From Aspidapion aeneum (Eukaryota; Arthropoda; Insecta; Coleoptera; Brentidae), in contig CAUYVT010000068.1 in the NCBI GenBank assembly GCA_963576565.1, positions 62,001-126,000 on the forward strand: DNA of 64,000 nucleotides, in the 5' to 3' direction. A model generated the notes under the pieces. It made no database searches and had not been told where the DNA came from. It saw only the letters and a list, made by a program, of their open reading frames with translations. Both the position numbers and the translations under genes were made by a program. Below, piece by piece: positions 44,116 to 56,700 of this stretch (position 1 is its first letter; every line of letters begins with the position of its first letter).

Positions 44116-44714
44116 TACAAGGTGATTCAATAAAATAATTTTAGTTTTGAATTTCTTAAGTAATTGTTAGTCAAGAAGTTTATATAAACATAGACACAAA
44201 CGCTTTGTTTTCGAGATACAAGGTGTTAAAATTTCATATATTTAATAGTTTTTTGTTTATAGCTCGTGCAGTTTTTGAGGTATGCCGCTCAAATTTAACA
44301 CGTATATTTAGCTGTTGTCAGTACACTATAAGACATGCCAAACGATACTAAAAATCTACAAGGTTATACTTTTTCAGGGGTCATGTCAGCTTTTTCCTGG
44401 GATATTTTTTTGTTGTAAGCCACTGGTAGATCTAAATCAAGAAATAAAATCCTTGTTTCGTTTGCAAACTTTTTTGTCTCTTGCAATTTTTTCGCATCTC
44501 TAACCGTTTAAAAAAAACCCTTTTGCACCAAAGACTGCAATTATCAAAATAAAAAATGCTTCGCTATAGCATGGCGACTATATCAAAATAAATAAAAAAT
44601 ATTATCTCGAAAACTAAGCGTATGTAGACCTATGTTTATATGAACTTTTTGTCTTAAAATCACTCAAGAAATTTAACATTAGAATTATCTTATTGAATTT
44701 TGAAACTCCCTGTA
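44116..44714. mobile_element. TA-flanked MITE with long imperfect TIRs
   Basis: The left arm (44118 to about 44220, CAAGGTGATTCAAT...) and right arm (about 44600 to 44712, ...TTTTGAAACTCCCTG) are imperfect reverse complements over roughly 100 bp. They share AATTTCTTAAGT and TTTATATAAACATAG-type blocks and CGAGATA at the inner edge. TA flanks both ends. There is no transposase. Confidence 0.65.
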
Positions 44715-45925
44715 TATATGGGCGCGAACTCTGACCTTTGCCACACATCCTAGTTTTAGATATGCGAAGCATATGTAATTATATATTTTTTTTGTGAAAA
44801 TACAAACATTAATTATTAATTATTATTAAACTTAAAATATGATTTCTGTCGCTTTGTGGTTCCCAAATGTACACAGCACACTCACAAACTGCTATTGTAC
44901 TTAACCGCCTTTCTCTCAGAAATATAACGTCATATTCCTTATCCTTTTTTATAATACTTCAGTTATGTAGTATCTAATTGTTTTTCGTTTTTTTAGTAAT
45001 AGCAGCCGTAAATTCAATTAAATGAAATAACCATTAGAATATATAATCCAATTATAGAACCAATATGCTATCTGAAGAAGGTGGAACATATAAGCAACAA
45101 TGCCAAATTAATTTCAGCAGCAAGTTTCAAACACAACCTACTGCTTTATATTTTAAAAGTTCAAAAACTTATAACAGTTAGTTTTTGCATTATTAGTTTT
45201 AAAAGGAAAACTGGGGTTTGTAATATTAAATTGAACATGCGACAAAATATTACCTAATTTTTAATAAAAAAATTGACAGATCTAAAAGAACATCCATTAC
45301 ACATAGTTTACAAAAAACTGTACGTCTAACCCTACTATATACTATAAGAAAAACATCGATTTGGATGCGGTAAACTTCAGGTAATACGATTTGTCTGATT
45401 GTGAAACATTTTCCATCAGTATTTTTCCGAAAACTTTTTGGTCTGTTCAATTTTTCCTGTAAGTATTTATTTTTTCTAAAAATTATTTTTAAAGCGAAAT
45501 TTTTTTTCTAATAGTGCCTAATTCTTTTAAAATTTTTGTACGCGGCGAAATTTTTTTCATTGAATATTTTCTGTTATTTGCACAATAAGGTTAATGGGTG
45601 GGAGGGTAGAAGAAAAACATTTCCTATTTTTTGTATTTTTTTGCAATACATACTTATTTTATATACTAGCAGGTGGAGCCCATCTTCAGCAACCTAATCT
45701 AGCGTACCTAAACTCTATCACACTCGTCCCCCTTGTACGACTTTCCTCATATCTTCCATTACTTAAATCTTTTTCCGATCTAAAAATTAAACCTATTAAA
45801 GTCGCTTCTCTCGGTGGCGCAATAGTCTAAGGTACTAATTGTAGGCTAGGCTACAAATTTCCGCACTTTTTTTGATTTGGTTCGGTTAGGTTTATGACTT
45901 TTGACCTAATTAAATTTTGATCTAA
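44715..45925. other. Non-coding region
   Basis: No supported gene. A short frame at 45594-45830 and another on the minus strand at 45250-45450 show no recognisable motif. Confidence 0.4.
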
Positions 45926-47220
45926 TTTATTTTATTGAGTCAACATAGGGTTCTCGATTTAAGTTACTCGGTGTAGGGGAACTTCATGCAAAATAGACGA
46001 ATTCCAGGAAACTGAAACATTTCATTTTCCACATGGTTTTACGCTCGGGCAAGATCCAACCGCATTTTTGGACCATGTGCTGTCCTAGCGTCATGTGCTA
46101 GGTGATCACCAGGGGAGGCGCGAGCAGGACAGGGACCCGGAGTTGCAGGGAAGATGTTTGAAAGCTTCCAGGTTTACACAATAACACATTCTTATTTACT
46201 CATACAAGAATCCAGGACCAAGGTAGGAGCAAGCTTGAGATATAATTTTTTTTAAATATAATTTTCCATATAATTTTTTCGTTAAGTACATCTTTTGCAT
46301 TTCTTGTAAACGCAAGATAAGGTATGACGTCATAACCACAATTTTGCGGCGTATTTACTACAATGATTTGTTTCCGTCAAATTTAAAGTGCCTTGCTACT
46401 TTGGCCCGAACTTGTTTAATTTTTTTTGCATATTTCATGTCTCCAGTATTTTTTCAGTTTTACCTGTAAAATAAACAAGATGAACTAAATCTTTGTGTTA
46501 TTTGTACAATCCAATGTGAACCAATTTTGCAGAGACAAAAGAGGGATGAGGTTATATTTTTTTGCGGTTTCCTTACATTGTTTTACCTCATGGGGTGGAT
46601 CTCGGACTGGGTTGCTGTTCTACCCAACGTAGAATGATAACAGCAGATATTTGGTCCAGATCTCCCCTATGACGGAATAAGTTTGGAAGCATATTTTTTT
46701 TACAATCATTTATATGACTGAGTCTCACACTACGGACTCAGATGTAGGTACACTATGACCTGTTAAAGGAGTCCATCTACCTGTAACGTGCCTCTAGTTT
46801 TGTCATCTTAATTCAATCTTTTACAATTTTATTTTGTCGATTAGTCAATTTTTTTGGTTTTTTTTAATTAACAAATACTCTGGAAGCCTCGGAAGTAGGT
46901 AGAGTTTCATTGTTTGGCTACAACGTTTGAGTGGAACTGTATTTTATTTAAGATCTTCTTTGTAAAACATTGGTATTAAAACACTGTGGCGCACTTAAAA
47001 TTTTCTTATTTCTGAACCCCCCCTTCTCCACTGTATAAAAGTTACCGGGCATATCAATGTTTTACCTAGCTGGAAAATACAGTTCTGCTTCCAGATATTT
47101 GTTTAGTTACTCAGTAATTTGATTTTAGTGTCACAAATTGGCACAACGTTATTGTTCTATTTACAGTATCACAAAATGGCGGCAGCGTCTTTTAGGTTGC
47201 CACAACTGTCACCCAACGCA
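45926..47220 (+). repeat. 1.3-kb dispersed repeat, copy 2 (partner 17452-18777)
   Basis: Closely similar to copy 1 through its length and in the same orientation. It starts TTTATTTTATTGAGTC and stops at CACCCAACGCA, about 20 bp short of the copy-1 end, without the palindrome or primer-binding sequence. It may be a solo LTR-like copy. Confidence 0.75.
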
Positions 47221-47752
47221 TATATTTATTTATATTTTATATTTATGTTCCCAATAAGCTAGCTAACATTATTTATTATGCTAACATTTTTAAATATTTT
47301 TACAAAGATGCAAGTCAAGTGAATCGCTGCACCACATAGCAACAGCCGCCCCAAAATAAAAAATAAACCAAATTTAATTCATAAAATAGGCATAATGCCA
47401 GGTTGTCGCTTTGACTGATGTTACAAGTGCGTGCAATTAAGATGAAAATATACATTGGATGTCACAGAGTGATGAATATCAATTGGATCGATTCTTGAAT
47501 ATACTCGCGCCAATATACACGGAAATTTTGGCGTCAATTTTTTTTTTAATTTTGCTGTATTCTTCGTCAGACTCATGGTATGCTATGACATCCATTTAAT
47601 TTAGGTACACCCGGGCCCTCTTCATCAGGACTGTACCAAAAACATGGAAAAACGTTGTGACATGCGAATTTGGATGTCACGGCGTCGAAGGATGTTACAA
47701 GATATCTAAAATTTTTACGCCTGGATGTCACAACGATCAGCGGATATCTATA

Positions 47753-47812
<60 letters not shown>

Positions 47813-50118
47813 CCGAACATCGGTCTATTCTATCCATCGTGGGTTCTTAGAACTATTGAAGCTAACTTTAGTAACTATAGTATCCACTGTTGATTTTTCG
47901 GTTGAACTCTGTGTAACACTGATTTGACAAATTTAAGACTTTGATTGACTTGTTTTTTTTATAGGGAGGAGTAACATGCACAATATTGTAGAGTGTGTCC
48001 ACGGCTTGAGTTACGGGAAGGTATAAATGACAAAAAAATTTCGGGTTAGATTCTAATTTTCTATGAATCGCTCCTCCTTGGTCTTTAACTAACATGTTAA
48101 TAAAATGAGCCAAATCAATTAATATACAGTGTTAAAAGTAAAGTACTTTTGTTTTAGGAGACATGAGAAGAGGTTATTAAGAAAAATTGTTTAAAATTTA
48201 AAGTTTTGACTGTTTCTTAATTTTCAGAAGAATCAGCCTAAAATTGTCAATGCAAAATTTTCATAATCGCCTTATAAAATTAAAATTGGCTGATTTATCT
48301 GGAAATCGATCTGCCGTAACTTTTTAATCTAAAACACTTCTTAATATAATTTTCCGATATCTTTTAAAACAAAGGTATTTTACAGTTTTTGTCAAATGAG
48401 CCTACTAAGTATTGATTGATTGCAGCAGAATTATTGGAAATGAAATGAATTTTTTTTTCGATTTCTTTTTTAAAATTAAAATACATTTGAACGATTTTTT
48501 TTCAAAATTTACAAAACTCTGCTCAAAAAAGTGTTATTTCAAAATTGTTACAATTGGATTTTTGCCTACAATAATTATTATTTTTACTCCGATATAACAC
48601 TGCGCTGCCTCCACAAACGTAACGGCTTTAGAAAATTTTAATTATTTTATAGTTTCCCTTTTTATTAAGTACTTTTCCCATAAAAGAGTTATTTCAAAAC
48701 CCCTACGCGCTCATTTTATGCCATACGCAGAGCTACCTCGTAAAGGTAAATGTTGAATATTTTTTAAGGTTTTCTAGTTTTAAAATAAAAATACAATTTA
48801 ACTAATTTACTTTTTTTAACATTCCCTGTTTTTCCTTAAAGTAAATGTTCCATAAATATAATAATTAAAACGTAAAATATTTTATTTAAAATACAAAATG
48901 TGGAGTTGCAGAAGTTTGTATGAAAACATGTTGTTCGAAAACCATTTGTTCAAAAGCTAGATCGAAAACTATTTGCACACACAGAAATTTGTTAACTGGT
49001 TTATATAAAATTTTTAAGAGAAATACTGCTTGCTCCTGCAAAATTTTTTACAATATTTGGTAAAGACATTACCTACTTATTTTAAGCTAAAAAATTTTAA
49101 AAAATTGAAAACTTTTATCTGAGCATCAGGCGCGCTGGCGTCATATCGATTTAAGATTCTCGAATATCTTTATTTATTTTGTTTTTATAGTATTTATGTA
49201 AACATATTTTTTTCTTAATAATTTCTCATAAAACCAAATATAAAATGTTTAACATTTCCTGTTTTTAAATTAAAAATTCAATTTAACGATTTTTGTCCTA
49301 ATTTACTTTTTATAACATTATGTTTTTCCCTATGGTATCCCATGAGAGTTTGTGAAAACTATGCTAGATCAATTGGTAATAGAGCACAAAATCTAAGTCA
49401 CCGGGTGTTCGCCTCCAATTTGAGTGGGGGGACCGGTGGGACGTCATAAATCCAAGATGGCGGCCTTTTTGGTTTGTTTGTTTTTGTTTTTATTTGCAAT
49501 AGAACAGCAATTAAAGCAGTGAAGAAATTAGGTTTGCATCTTGAAAACCAACAAATTTATGAGCATTTTAAAAAATACTTAAAAATAGTTACTAATTGGC
49601 TGTTTTATTGCAAACAAATCATAACCAATACCATTTTTCTGTAAAGTTGTTGTGGCAAAAGTTTAAAGCAAAAGCTTGTGAAAAACCATGGGAAAAATCG
49701 CAGTCTTGGATTTATGACGTCACACAGGTACTCTTATGAGGCAAACACCTATCGGCTTAAAATTGATTGATCTCTAACCAATTGATTAAGGGTAGTCTTA
49801 AATTTTCTTTAATTTTTTTTTTGGTTAAAAAGTTAATATTTTTTAGTATTTATAAAAAAAATTACATTTTTGTTAGTTTTTGAAATATATGTGTTAACTA
49901 AAGTTAAACTAAGTTAGCAAATCTTATAACAAAGTTTGTAACTCATCTTATTCTTGGATTTATGACGTCACACAGGCTCTCCTACACAAATTGAAGGTAA
50001 ATACCCAATGACTTCAATTGTGTATGACCAATCGATCTTGGGTAGATTAAAAAAATCTACAACTATCCAACGGGACAAGATTTTTGACGATAAGCCTATC
50101 AACTACTGTAATAGTCTA
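47221..50118. other. AT-rich non-coding region with a (TA)n microsatellite
   Basis: No gene is supported. A (TA)n tract lies at 47746-47808. The word GGATTTATGACGTCACACAGG occurs at about 49716 and 49955, and its complement core (GACGTCATAAATCC) at about 49440 next to AAGATGGCGGCC. This indicates copies of a small repeat. Confidence 0.45.
47746..47808. repeat. (TA)n microsatellite
   Basis: About 28 TA units with one TTTA interruption near the start. An open frame across it (47670-47927) is an artefact of the repeat. Confidence 0.95.
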
Positions 50119-51118
50119 AGAGCCCAGTAGGATTTTGGGCTTGAATTGCAAACCGATACTCGTATATTTGAATCGATTCGTCATAAGAACATGTGTGAAC
50201 AAAGATGGCGAAAAGGAGTTTGAATCAAATGTACGTAACTTTTTTATTATAACATCGATTTTACCCAAACAAATTGTGATTAGCTTCTACTATAATGGCC
50301 TCTCAATATCACTATCAATACTTTGTTTTTTATTTGTCTCTATACTATAAATTCTGTACGTTCCTCAAATACGCTATTTTTTTTTTAGTTTTTTTGATTT
50401 TTTCGAGAAAACTACTGGTTTTACAAAAAAAATATAAAATATAAAAAATATGCAGATTGTTAAGATGTATTCATAGTGGGTCTAATATTTGCTGTAGATT
50501 AAGCGGTTCTCGAGTTACACTCAAAAAACCACTAAATTGGCCTATACCTACCCCCAGGTACAAAATTTTCATATTTTCACCAAAGTCATGAAAGTTACTA
50601 AAAAACTATACAGAACGAAAAAGGATGTCAAGCTAAATGAGAAACGGCTATTAGTTTCAAACAGAAACTGATACTGAGGTAGATATGGCGGCTTAAACAT
50701 GGCCGAAGCGTAATTTACAATTTTATTTTTGAGGGTAATTTTTTTATCTAAAACGAACCCCCACGGGGTTAAGATGTACCTCAGCTAAAAGACAAGTTAA
50801 TTATCTTTAAAAAAGGATAGTACACTTTTTGTCGTAAATTTAATAGTTTTCTAGAAAAAAACAAAAAATATGCGGCATACATAATTCGATGTTTTCGTTC
50901 CATAGAAGTACGACAATGGCATGGGTCCATTAAGGGAAAAAATAATTTATGCACAGATAAGCGAACCCGCAGTTACATATTTAAACTTAGCGTCAAAAAT
51001 CTTACAAAAAACAAATTTGATACTTTTCTGTTAAATTGACAGGTGGTCACGTGATTTTGATAACTTTTTAATGGTTTGAGCTAGAGACTTGGTTCTTTTT
51101 TTGATTTGTAGACAAAAT
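50119..51118. repeat. About 1-kb inverted repeat, left arm (partner 60747-61797)
   Basis: Begins AGAGCCCAGTAGGATTTTGG and ends near GTAGACAAAATT. It is repeated in reverse complement at 60747-61797 with scattered differences and small indels. Shared blocks include AAAAGGAGTTTGAATCAAATG, CTTCTACTATAATGG and CACGTGATTTTG. A 71-codon frame (50135-50350) partly resembles one in the other arm, but only because the DNA is duplicated. Confidence 0.8.
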
Positions 51119-52234
51119 TATCTAATTTTGACGACAAAATATATTTTTAAAAATTTTGAATACGGTGCCGCCTGGCGCCCTAAATTTTATAACTAGTCGA
51201 ATCCGCATTTCGATATTTTAACTGTTGCATAATTAAAATTTTATACTTTTCCAAATTATTTTTTTGAATTTTTCTGATAAAAATGTTGATATTGGTATAG
51301 TTCCCTTTGTTCTTGCGGTAGTATTTCTGAAGTGAAACTTTTATTTAAAACTGGTGTCACCGTCTACAATTCGCCAAGAAAAAAATATGCTTTATAAGCT
51401 AGTTTTCGTACTTCTTTTTAGGCCCGATCTGCCTCTTTTTATCCGTGATTGTCACTTTTCATCTCCACTTCAGTTGGCACTATTTCTAACTTCGTTATCC
51501 ATAAATTTTTACCACTGAGATAATACCCCAGATAAAGTTCGATTTCGAAAACTGTGTAAGAAATACAATTTTAAAATGCTACAGATGCTCTATAGGAGTT
51601 CAAAATATTTACAGGGGTTTTTGTAATGTCGAGCAATAAATAAATATATAATAATAAAGACAATTTTTAGTTTTCGCTTGTTTTACATTTATCCAAAGTT
51701 GTATTTCTTACATAAATCTCCATAAAATAAGTAGGTAAATGTATCTGGAATACATACTATATTTGATAGGTCTAAACTTTTCTTTTAGTTTTAGTACCTG
51801 CTTATCTACAGGTAAATATTTGCTTTATTTCACCTAAAAAAGTAAATTCGTAGTATTTTCCCTGATAAATGGATAAAACGAAACAGCCATCGATCATTTC
51901 GTTTACGAGTTGCATCAGTTTAAAAGGTATTTTTTCATGTACCCACTCAGAGAGGCAAACACAAAAACTTATACTAACGCTGTTACCGGTATCATATACC
52001 GCTATTTCTATATGACGTTTTTTTGAAACCATTAAAAATTATTATTAAATAAGTTAGTATGTTTTGGTTTATTGAAAATCCAATCTTCTAGTGTACCCTT
52101 TTCAACTGAATTTGCCGCCTACTTTTTGAGGGCTCTTTATTTTTACTGTTTGTAAAAACGGCAGAGAATGCAGTCTTGCCCGAGGTCTTTCCTTTCCTGA
52201 GCTGGTTACTAAGATTAAAATCCCATGTTTTTTG
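51119..52234. other. Non-coding region inside the inverted repeats
   Basis: No gene or repeat recognised. The minus-strand frame 51802-52032 has no known motif. Confidence 0.4.
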
Positions 52235-52239
52235 TATTA

Positions 52240-52515
52240 GGGACTTATTGCAATAGTGCCAGACACTAATTGTGCCGGGCACTATTCTCACAGATTCGCA
52301 TTGAAAGCTGACAGTTGATCTTTTAAAATTGACATACCACAGTCAAATTTATAAATCCAGTCGTTTATTTTCCATTAATAGTGGCGGCACTATTAATGTT
52401 GGCTCTTATAATACACAAAGGCCTAATTTTGAAAGAAGACAGCTGTTCTTTTAATGCGAAAATGTCAGAATAGTGCCCGGCACAATTATTGCCTGGATTT
52501 AATGCAATAGGTCCC
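52240..52515. mobile_element. MITE with TATTA target-site duplication
   Basis: Ends are GGGACTTATTGCA at the left and TGCAATAGGTCCC at the right. The inverted arms of about 75 bp share AATTGTGCCGGGCACTATTC. TATTA flanks it at 52235-52239 and 52516-52520. It is 276 bp with no ORF. The TIR start is compatible with several DNA-transposon superfamilies, so I do not assign one. Confidence 0.8.
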
Positions 52516-52591
52516 TATTATTTCTGCTCTTCCTGGCACTAAAATTAGCCATGAGAGTAAGAAGGAGATGCTACGAGAGTGAGCGAAAACA

Positions 52592-52595
<4 letters not shown>

Positions 52596-52658
<63 letters not shown>
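52596..52658. repeat. (TA)n microsatellite
   Basis: About 30 TA units with one TTTA interruption. The TIR element at 52659 inserted at its edge, in keeping with a TA target. Confidence 0.95.
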
Positions 52659-53017
52659 CAGGGTGTCCCAAAACTCTGAGTCGACTCAAACATCAAGAGA
52701 CCTATTTTGTGAAGAGGCGGTTGTGCTGCCCCTGCATTAGGGGGCGACAAAGGGGCGATCAACTTAAAATTTTTAATTATAAATCCTTATCGATTGATAC
52801 CTCGTTTTAAAGGTATTTGACAATTAAATACATATTTTGATATAGCCGTTAATTGTCTACACAGTTAAATCTGTCAAAATCTATCGACTGTCAAAATTAA
52901 TTTATTCAGTTTTTGTCAAAATTTGCAAGTTTGTTGTTTTAAACAAAAACCCTATTGGGAGATATCTTGTTTGAAAGGTCTTTGAAAACCCATGTACGCC
53001 AACTGTCCCTTGCCTAT

Positions 53018-53506
53018 TGTTTGATGTTTGAGGTTTGAGGTTGAGCGGCGGGACTGTAAGCGCACTGGTCGTTTTATAAAATCTGGGTGCAAAAATCCTT
53101 AAAAGGACGATGTAAAAATATTAATCTTTCCGAGCCACACAAAGACAATATAGAGGATTGGCACTCACCTCTTCAGCTGTTTCCGTCGTCCAGAGGAGCT
53201 CCTCTCGCTGGCCCAGTCGTTGCAGTCGACCCACACTAGAATCACTTGTTTGTGTAATGGTTTAGTTTGATTTTCTAAGAATGTTATTGGATTTTTTGGT
53301 TAATAGAATTTATCACCATGCTGCGTGGTGATCTCGATAGAATACGACAGACGAATCCTTTTTTTGGTTACGCCTTTTTGCGCAGATTCATTTTCCGTAG
53401 ATGGCGCTGGCGTTTTGCTTGTGCCAATCAAATTGAAATTGTGTGGGTTTTCCGAATACGGGAATTTGGCGCAAAATTTGAATTTAAAATTAAAGTTGCA
53501 CGAACA
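53018..53506 (-). repeat. 3' LTR of the Pao element
   Basis: 489 bp with TG...CA ends (plus-strand start TGTTTGATGTTTGAGG, end CACGAACA). Open frames inside it (53318-53554) reappear in the other LTR and are not genes. Confidence 0.93.
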
Positions 53507-53520
53507 TTTTCCGCCCACTT
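53507..53520 (-). promoter_or_regulatory. Polypurine tract of the Pao element
   Basis: On the minus strand AAGTGGGCGGAAAA directly precedes the 3' LTR and is the expected plus-strand primer region. Confidence 0.7.
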
Positions 53521-53718
53521 AAAACGAAGTTTTACATTGAGATTAATTGAATAAACAAATGGCTATATAAAAAAAATATAAGTTAATTCAAAACCTTAAA
53601 GGGTAGGTAATTAAATCCGTTTTAGGTTTATAGATCAAAAAGAAAAAAAATGAAGAAAAAAAAAAAATATATATATTCTAGATAACGACACACGAAACAA
53701 AAGAAGTTGCTTGGGAGT

Positions 53719-56700
53719 TTAGTGCGCATCTAAAGGTAGTGGGCACAACTTGACCACGGGACGAGTGAAAAGTCCGTGTTGTGTTTTAACAGTAGCAACT
53801 CGAATGTGATTATCCCGACCAGGATGTACAGATACTATTCTACCCAGCAACCAGTGTAATGGCGGCCTAGTTTCATCCTTAATTAATACAAGCGTATCTA
53901 GCTTGATTTCAACCGAAGGGTCCGACCACTTAGAACGCTGTTGTAAAGTATTTAAGTACTCGAGTTTCCAACGCTTCCAGAAATCGGCATGAATTCGTTG
54001 GATAAGTTGCCAACGCTTAAGGGTATTAACTTTAAGGGTAGAAAGGTCAGGATCAGGACACGAATTAAGGGGTTCCATTGTGAGGAAATGACCCGGAGTC
54101 AAAGACGTAAGATCGTTTGGGTCAGAGCTTTGCTCACAAAGGGGTCGAGAATTGAGTAATGCCTCTATTTGGGCGAGGAGAGTATAGAGCTCTTCGAAGG
54201 TTAGTATCTGGTCACCGATGACCCGATACAAATGTGTTTTTATAGATTTGACTCCTGCTTCTGCTAGACCATTTAGGTGGGGGGCTCCCGGACTATTAAG
54301 ACACCATTTGATTTTTAAGCTCTCAGAAGCTAATTTCGAAAGATTATGGAGCTCCTTAATAGCCCCAACAAAGTTTGAGCCTCTATCACTTGTGATTTGG
54401 ACACAAGTGCCACGTCTAGCGACAAAGCGTCGTAAAGCAGCGATGCACGCCTCTGTGGTTAAATCCGAAACAAGCTCGATATGGATTGCCTTGACAGAAG
54501 TATCGACAAAGACTGCGATATATGATTTACCAACTTGTGCTCCACGACGTCTCTGACCTACAAAGGTTTTGATTGGGCCTGCATAGTCTAAGCAAACGTG
54601 TGAAAAACATTTTAATTGTGACGTTCTAAAAGAAGGTAAATCCGACATGTACGGAGTATACGGTTTTGGTTTTAAGCGAAAGCAGGGAATACATTGCAAT
54701 AAAACCCTCTGAATAGCTCGACGTGATGACATAATCCAAAACTTTTGACGAATTAAGTATTGGACTGTGTTTATTCCGGGATGTAAATTTTCGTTATGAG
54801 TTTGAATAATGATCAATTGGGTTAATCTATGAGATTTCGGCAATAATAAGGAGAGTTGAGAATGCCGTAAGCGTCCGCCCACTCTAAGGAAACCCAATTC
54901 GTCCAAAAAGGGCGCGAGTTTGCGAAACGGCTTAGGTAATAGCTGAGTATTTTGAATTTTTTGAATGATATCCGAAAAACACTCTTCTTGGACCCTTTTA
55001 ACTAAAACAAGTAGAGCCTTGTGTAGTTCAAAAGCGGAAAAAACGCCGGATAAAAGGTCCATTGAGTTTTTTCGATTGTGAATAAGTCTTAAAAAATGAC
55101 AAATGATTTTTTGAATGGTATTTAAATTGGATATTTTATCGATTAATCTATCAAAAAAGTTTTGATTTTGAATTTCTGCCGTCAGCACCACTGAATTTTC
55201 CGGTTTTTCTTCTTTGAGAACCTCGTCTGGAACTCCCAAAGAACGTTCATTTATAAACCTTTGAATTTGCCACTCCGTAGTGGGCAAGGTAATCCATGGA
55301 GGGCCGTGAAACCAAAGAGGGTGATTTATTAAGTTATTGGGCGACAACCCTCTGCTAGCGCAGTCGGCAGGGTTCTCGAGTGAAGTAATGTGATACCATG
55401 GGACTTCGGGGATTGTTTCTTGAATACGACTTACGCGGTTTGCCACAAAGGTCTTCCACTTGTGAGGTGAAGATGTGACCCAATGAAGCGTGACCTGTGA
55501 GTCCGAGAACGCAAGAATTTCATCGATTACGAGTAATGATGAATAGGTGCGAATAACTAGTTCGAGTAAATCAGCTAATAGAGTAGCTCCAAGTAGTTCC
55601 AAACGTGGGATTGAAATAGTGTGTAAGGGAGCAACCCTTGACTTGCCCATGACTAGAGCAGTTTTGATAATTTTATTTGGTAATTCGACGCGAACGTATA
55701 CGCAAGAAGCGTATCCTAGCTCGGATGCATCGCAGAAACCTAGCAATTGACATCGTTGAATATTATTCGAAAAAATATGTCTAGGTATACAAAGATTCGA
55801 AAGAGTGGTTAATTGATTATTGAATTGATTCCAAAGAGTTTTGATTGGATCGGGGGGTATTTCATCCCAATCAGTTTTGCATAACCAAAGTTTTTGCATA
55901 ATCACTTTGGCTAAAAATGAAACAGGCGATAAGAAACCTATAGGATCCCAAATTTTAGCGATAGCCGATAAAATATTCCTTTTGGTGCAAGGTTTTTCAC
56001 AAGGGGTACAAGAATAGGTAAAAGTATCTGTAGAAGGGTGCCACTGAAGGCCCAACACCTTAATCGATGTTGAAGAATCGTCTTCAAAGGTAACAGGGAT
56101 CTGACAATCAGCGGGCGACAAATGTGAAAGAAGTTTCGGATTATTTGATGCCCATTTTCTTAATTCAAATTTTCCCAATTTAAGCAACGCTATGAGATCC
56201 TTTTGAAGTGATAAAGCACCTTCTAGAGAGTTAGCTCCACAGCAAATATCGTCCATGAAAATGTTATTCAAAAGGACCTGGGATGCTTCAGGATAATTCT
56301 TAGCCTCCAGGATGGCTAGTTCTCTAAGAGTTCTAATAGCTAAATAGGGATTTGAACTAACACCAAACGTCACTGTATTAAGCCTGTATTCCTGCAGGGG
56401 TTTATTGGGATCAAATCGCCAAAGTAGCCTTTGGTAGTCCCGATGAATTGGATTGATTTGAATTTGTAAAAAGTGCTGTTTTATATCAGTCAAAAATACG
56501 ATAGAATAAAATCTGAATTTTAATAGAATTTCGGAAATATCGGCTTGTAATTTTGGTCCTATTAAAAGAGTTTCGTTCATGCTTAGGCCTTTCGAACCCT
56601 TAATCGAGGGGTTAAAAACCACCCGGAGTTTAGTCGTTGATTTGTCAAGACGAAGGACTCCGTGATGTGGTAAATAAGAACATAACTGAGGTCTAGGTTC

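Noticed and set aside
47670..47927. Open frame with an alternating Tyr-Ile stretch
   Set aside because: It is the translation of a (TA)n microsatellite; the same happens at 52486-52689.
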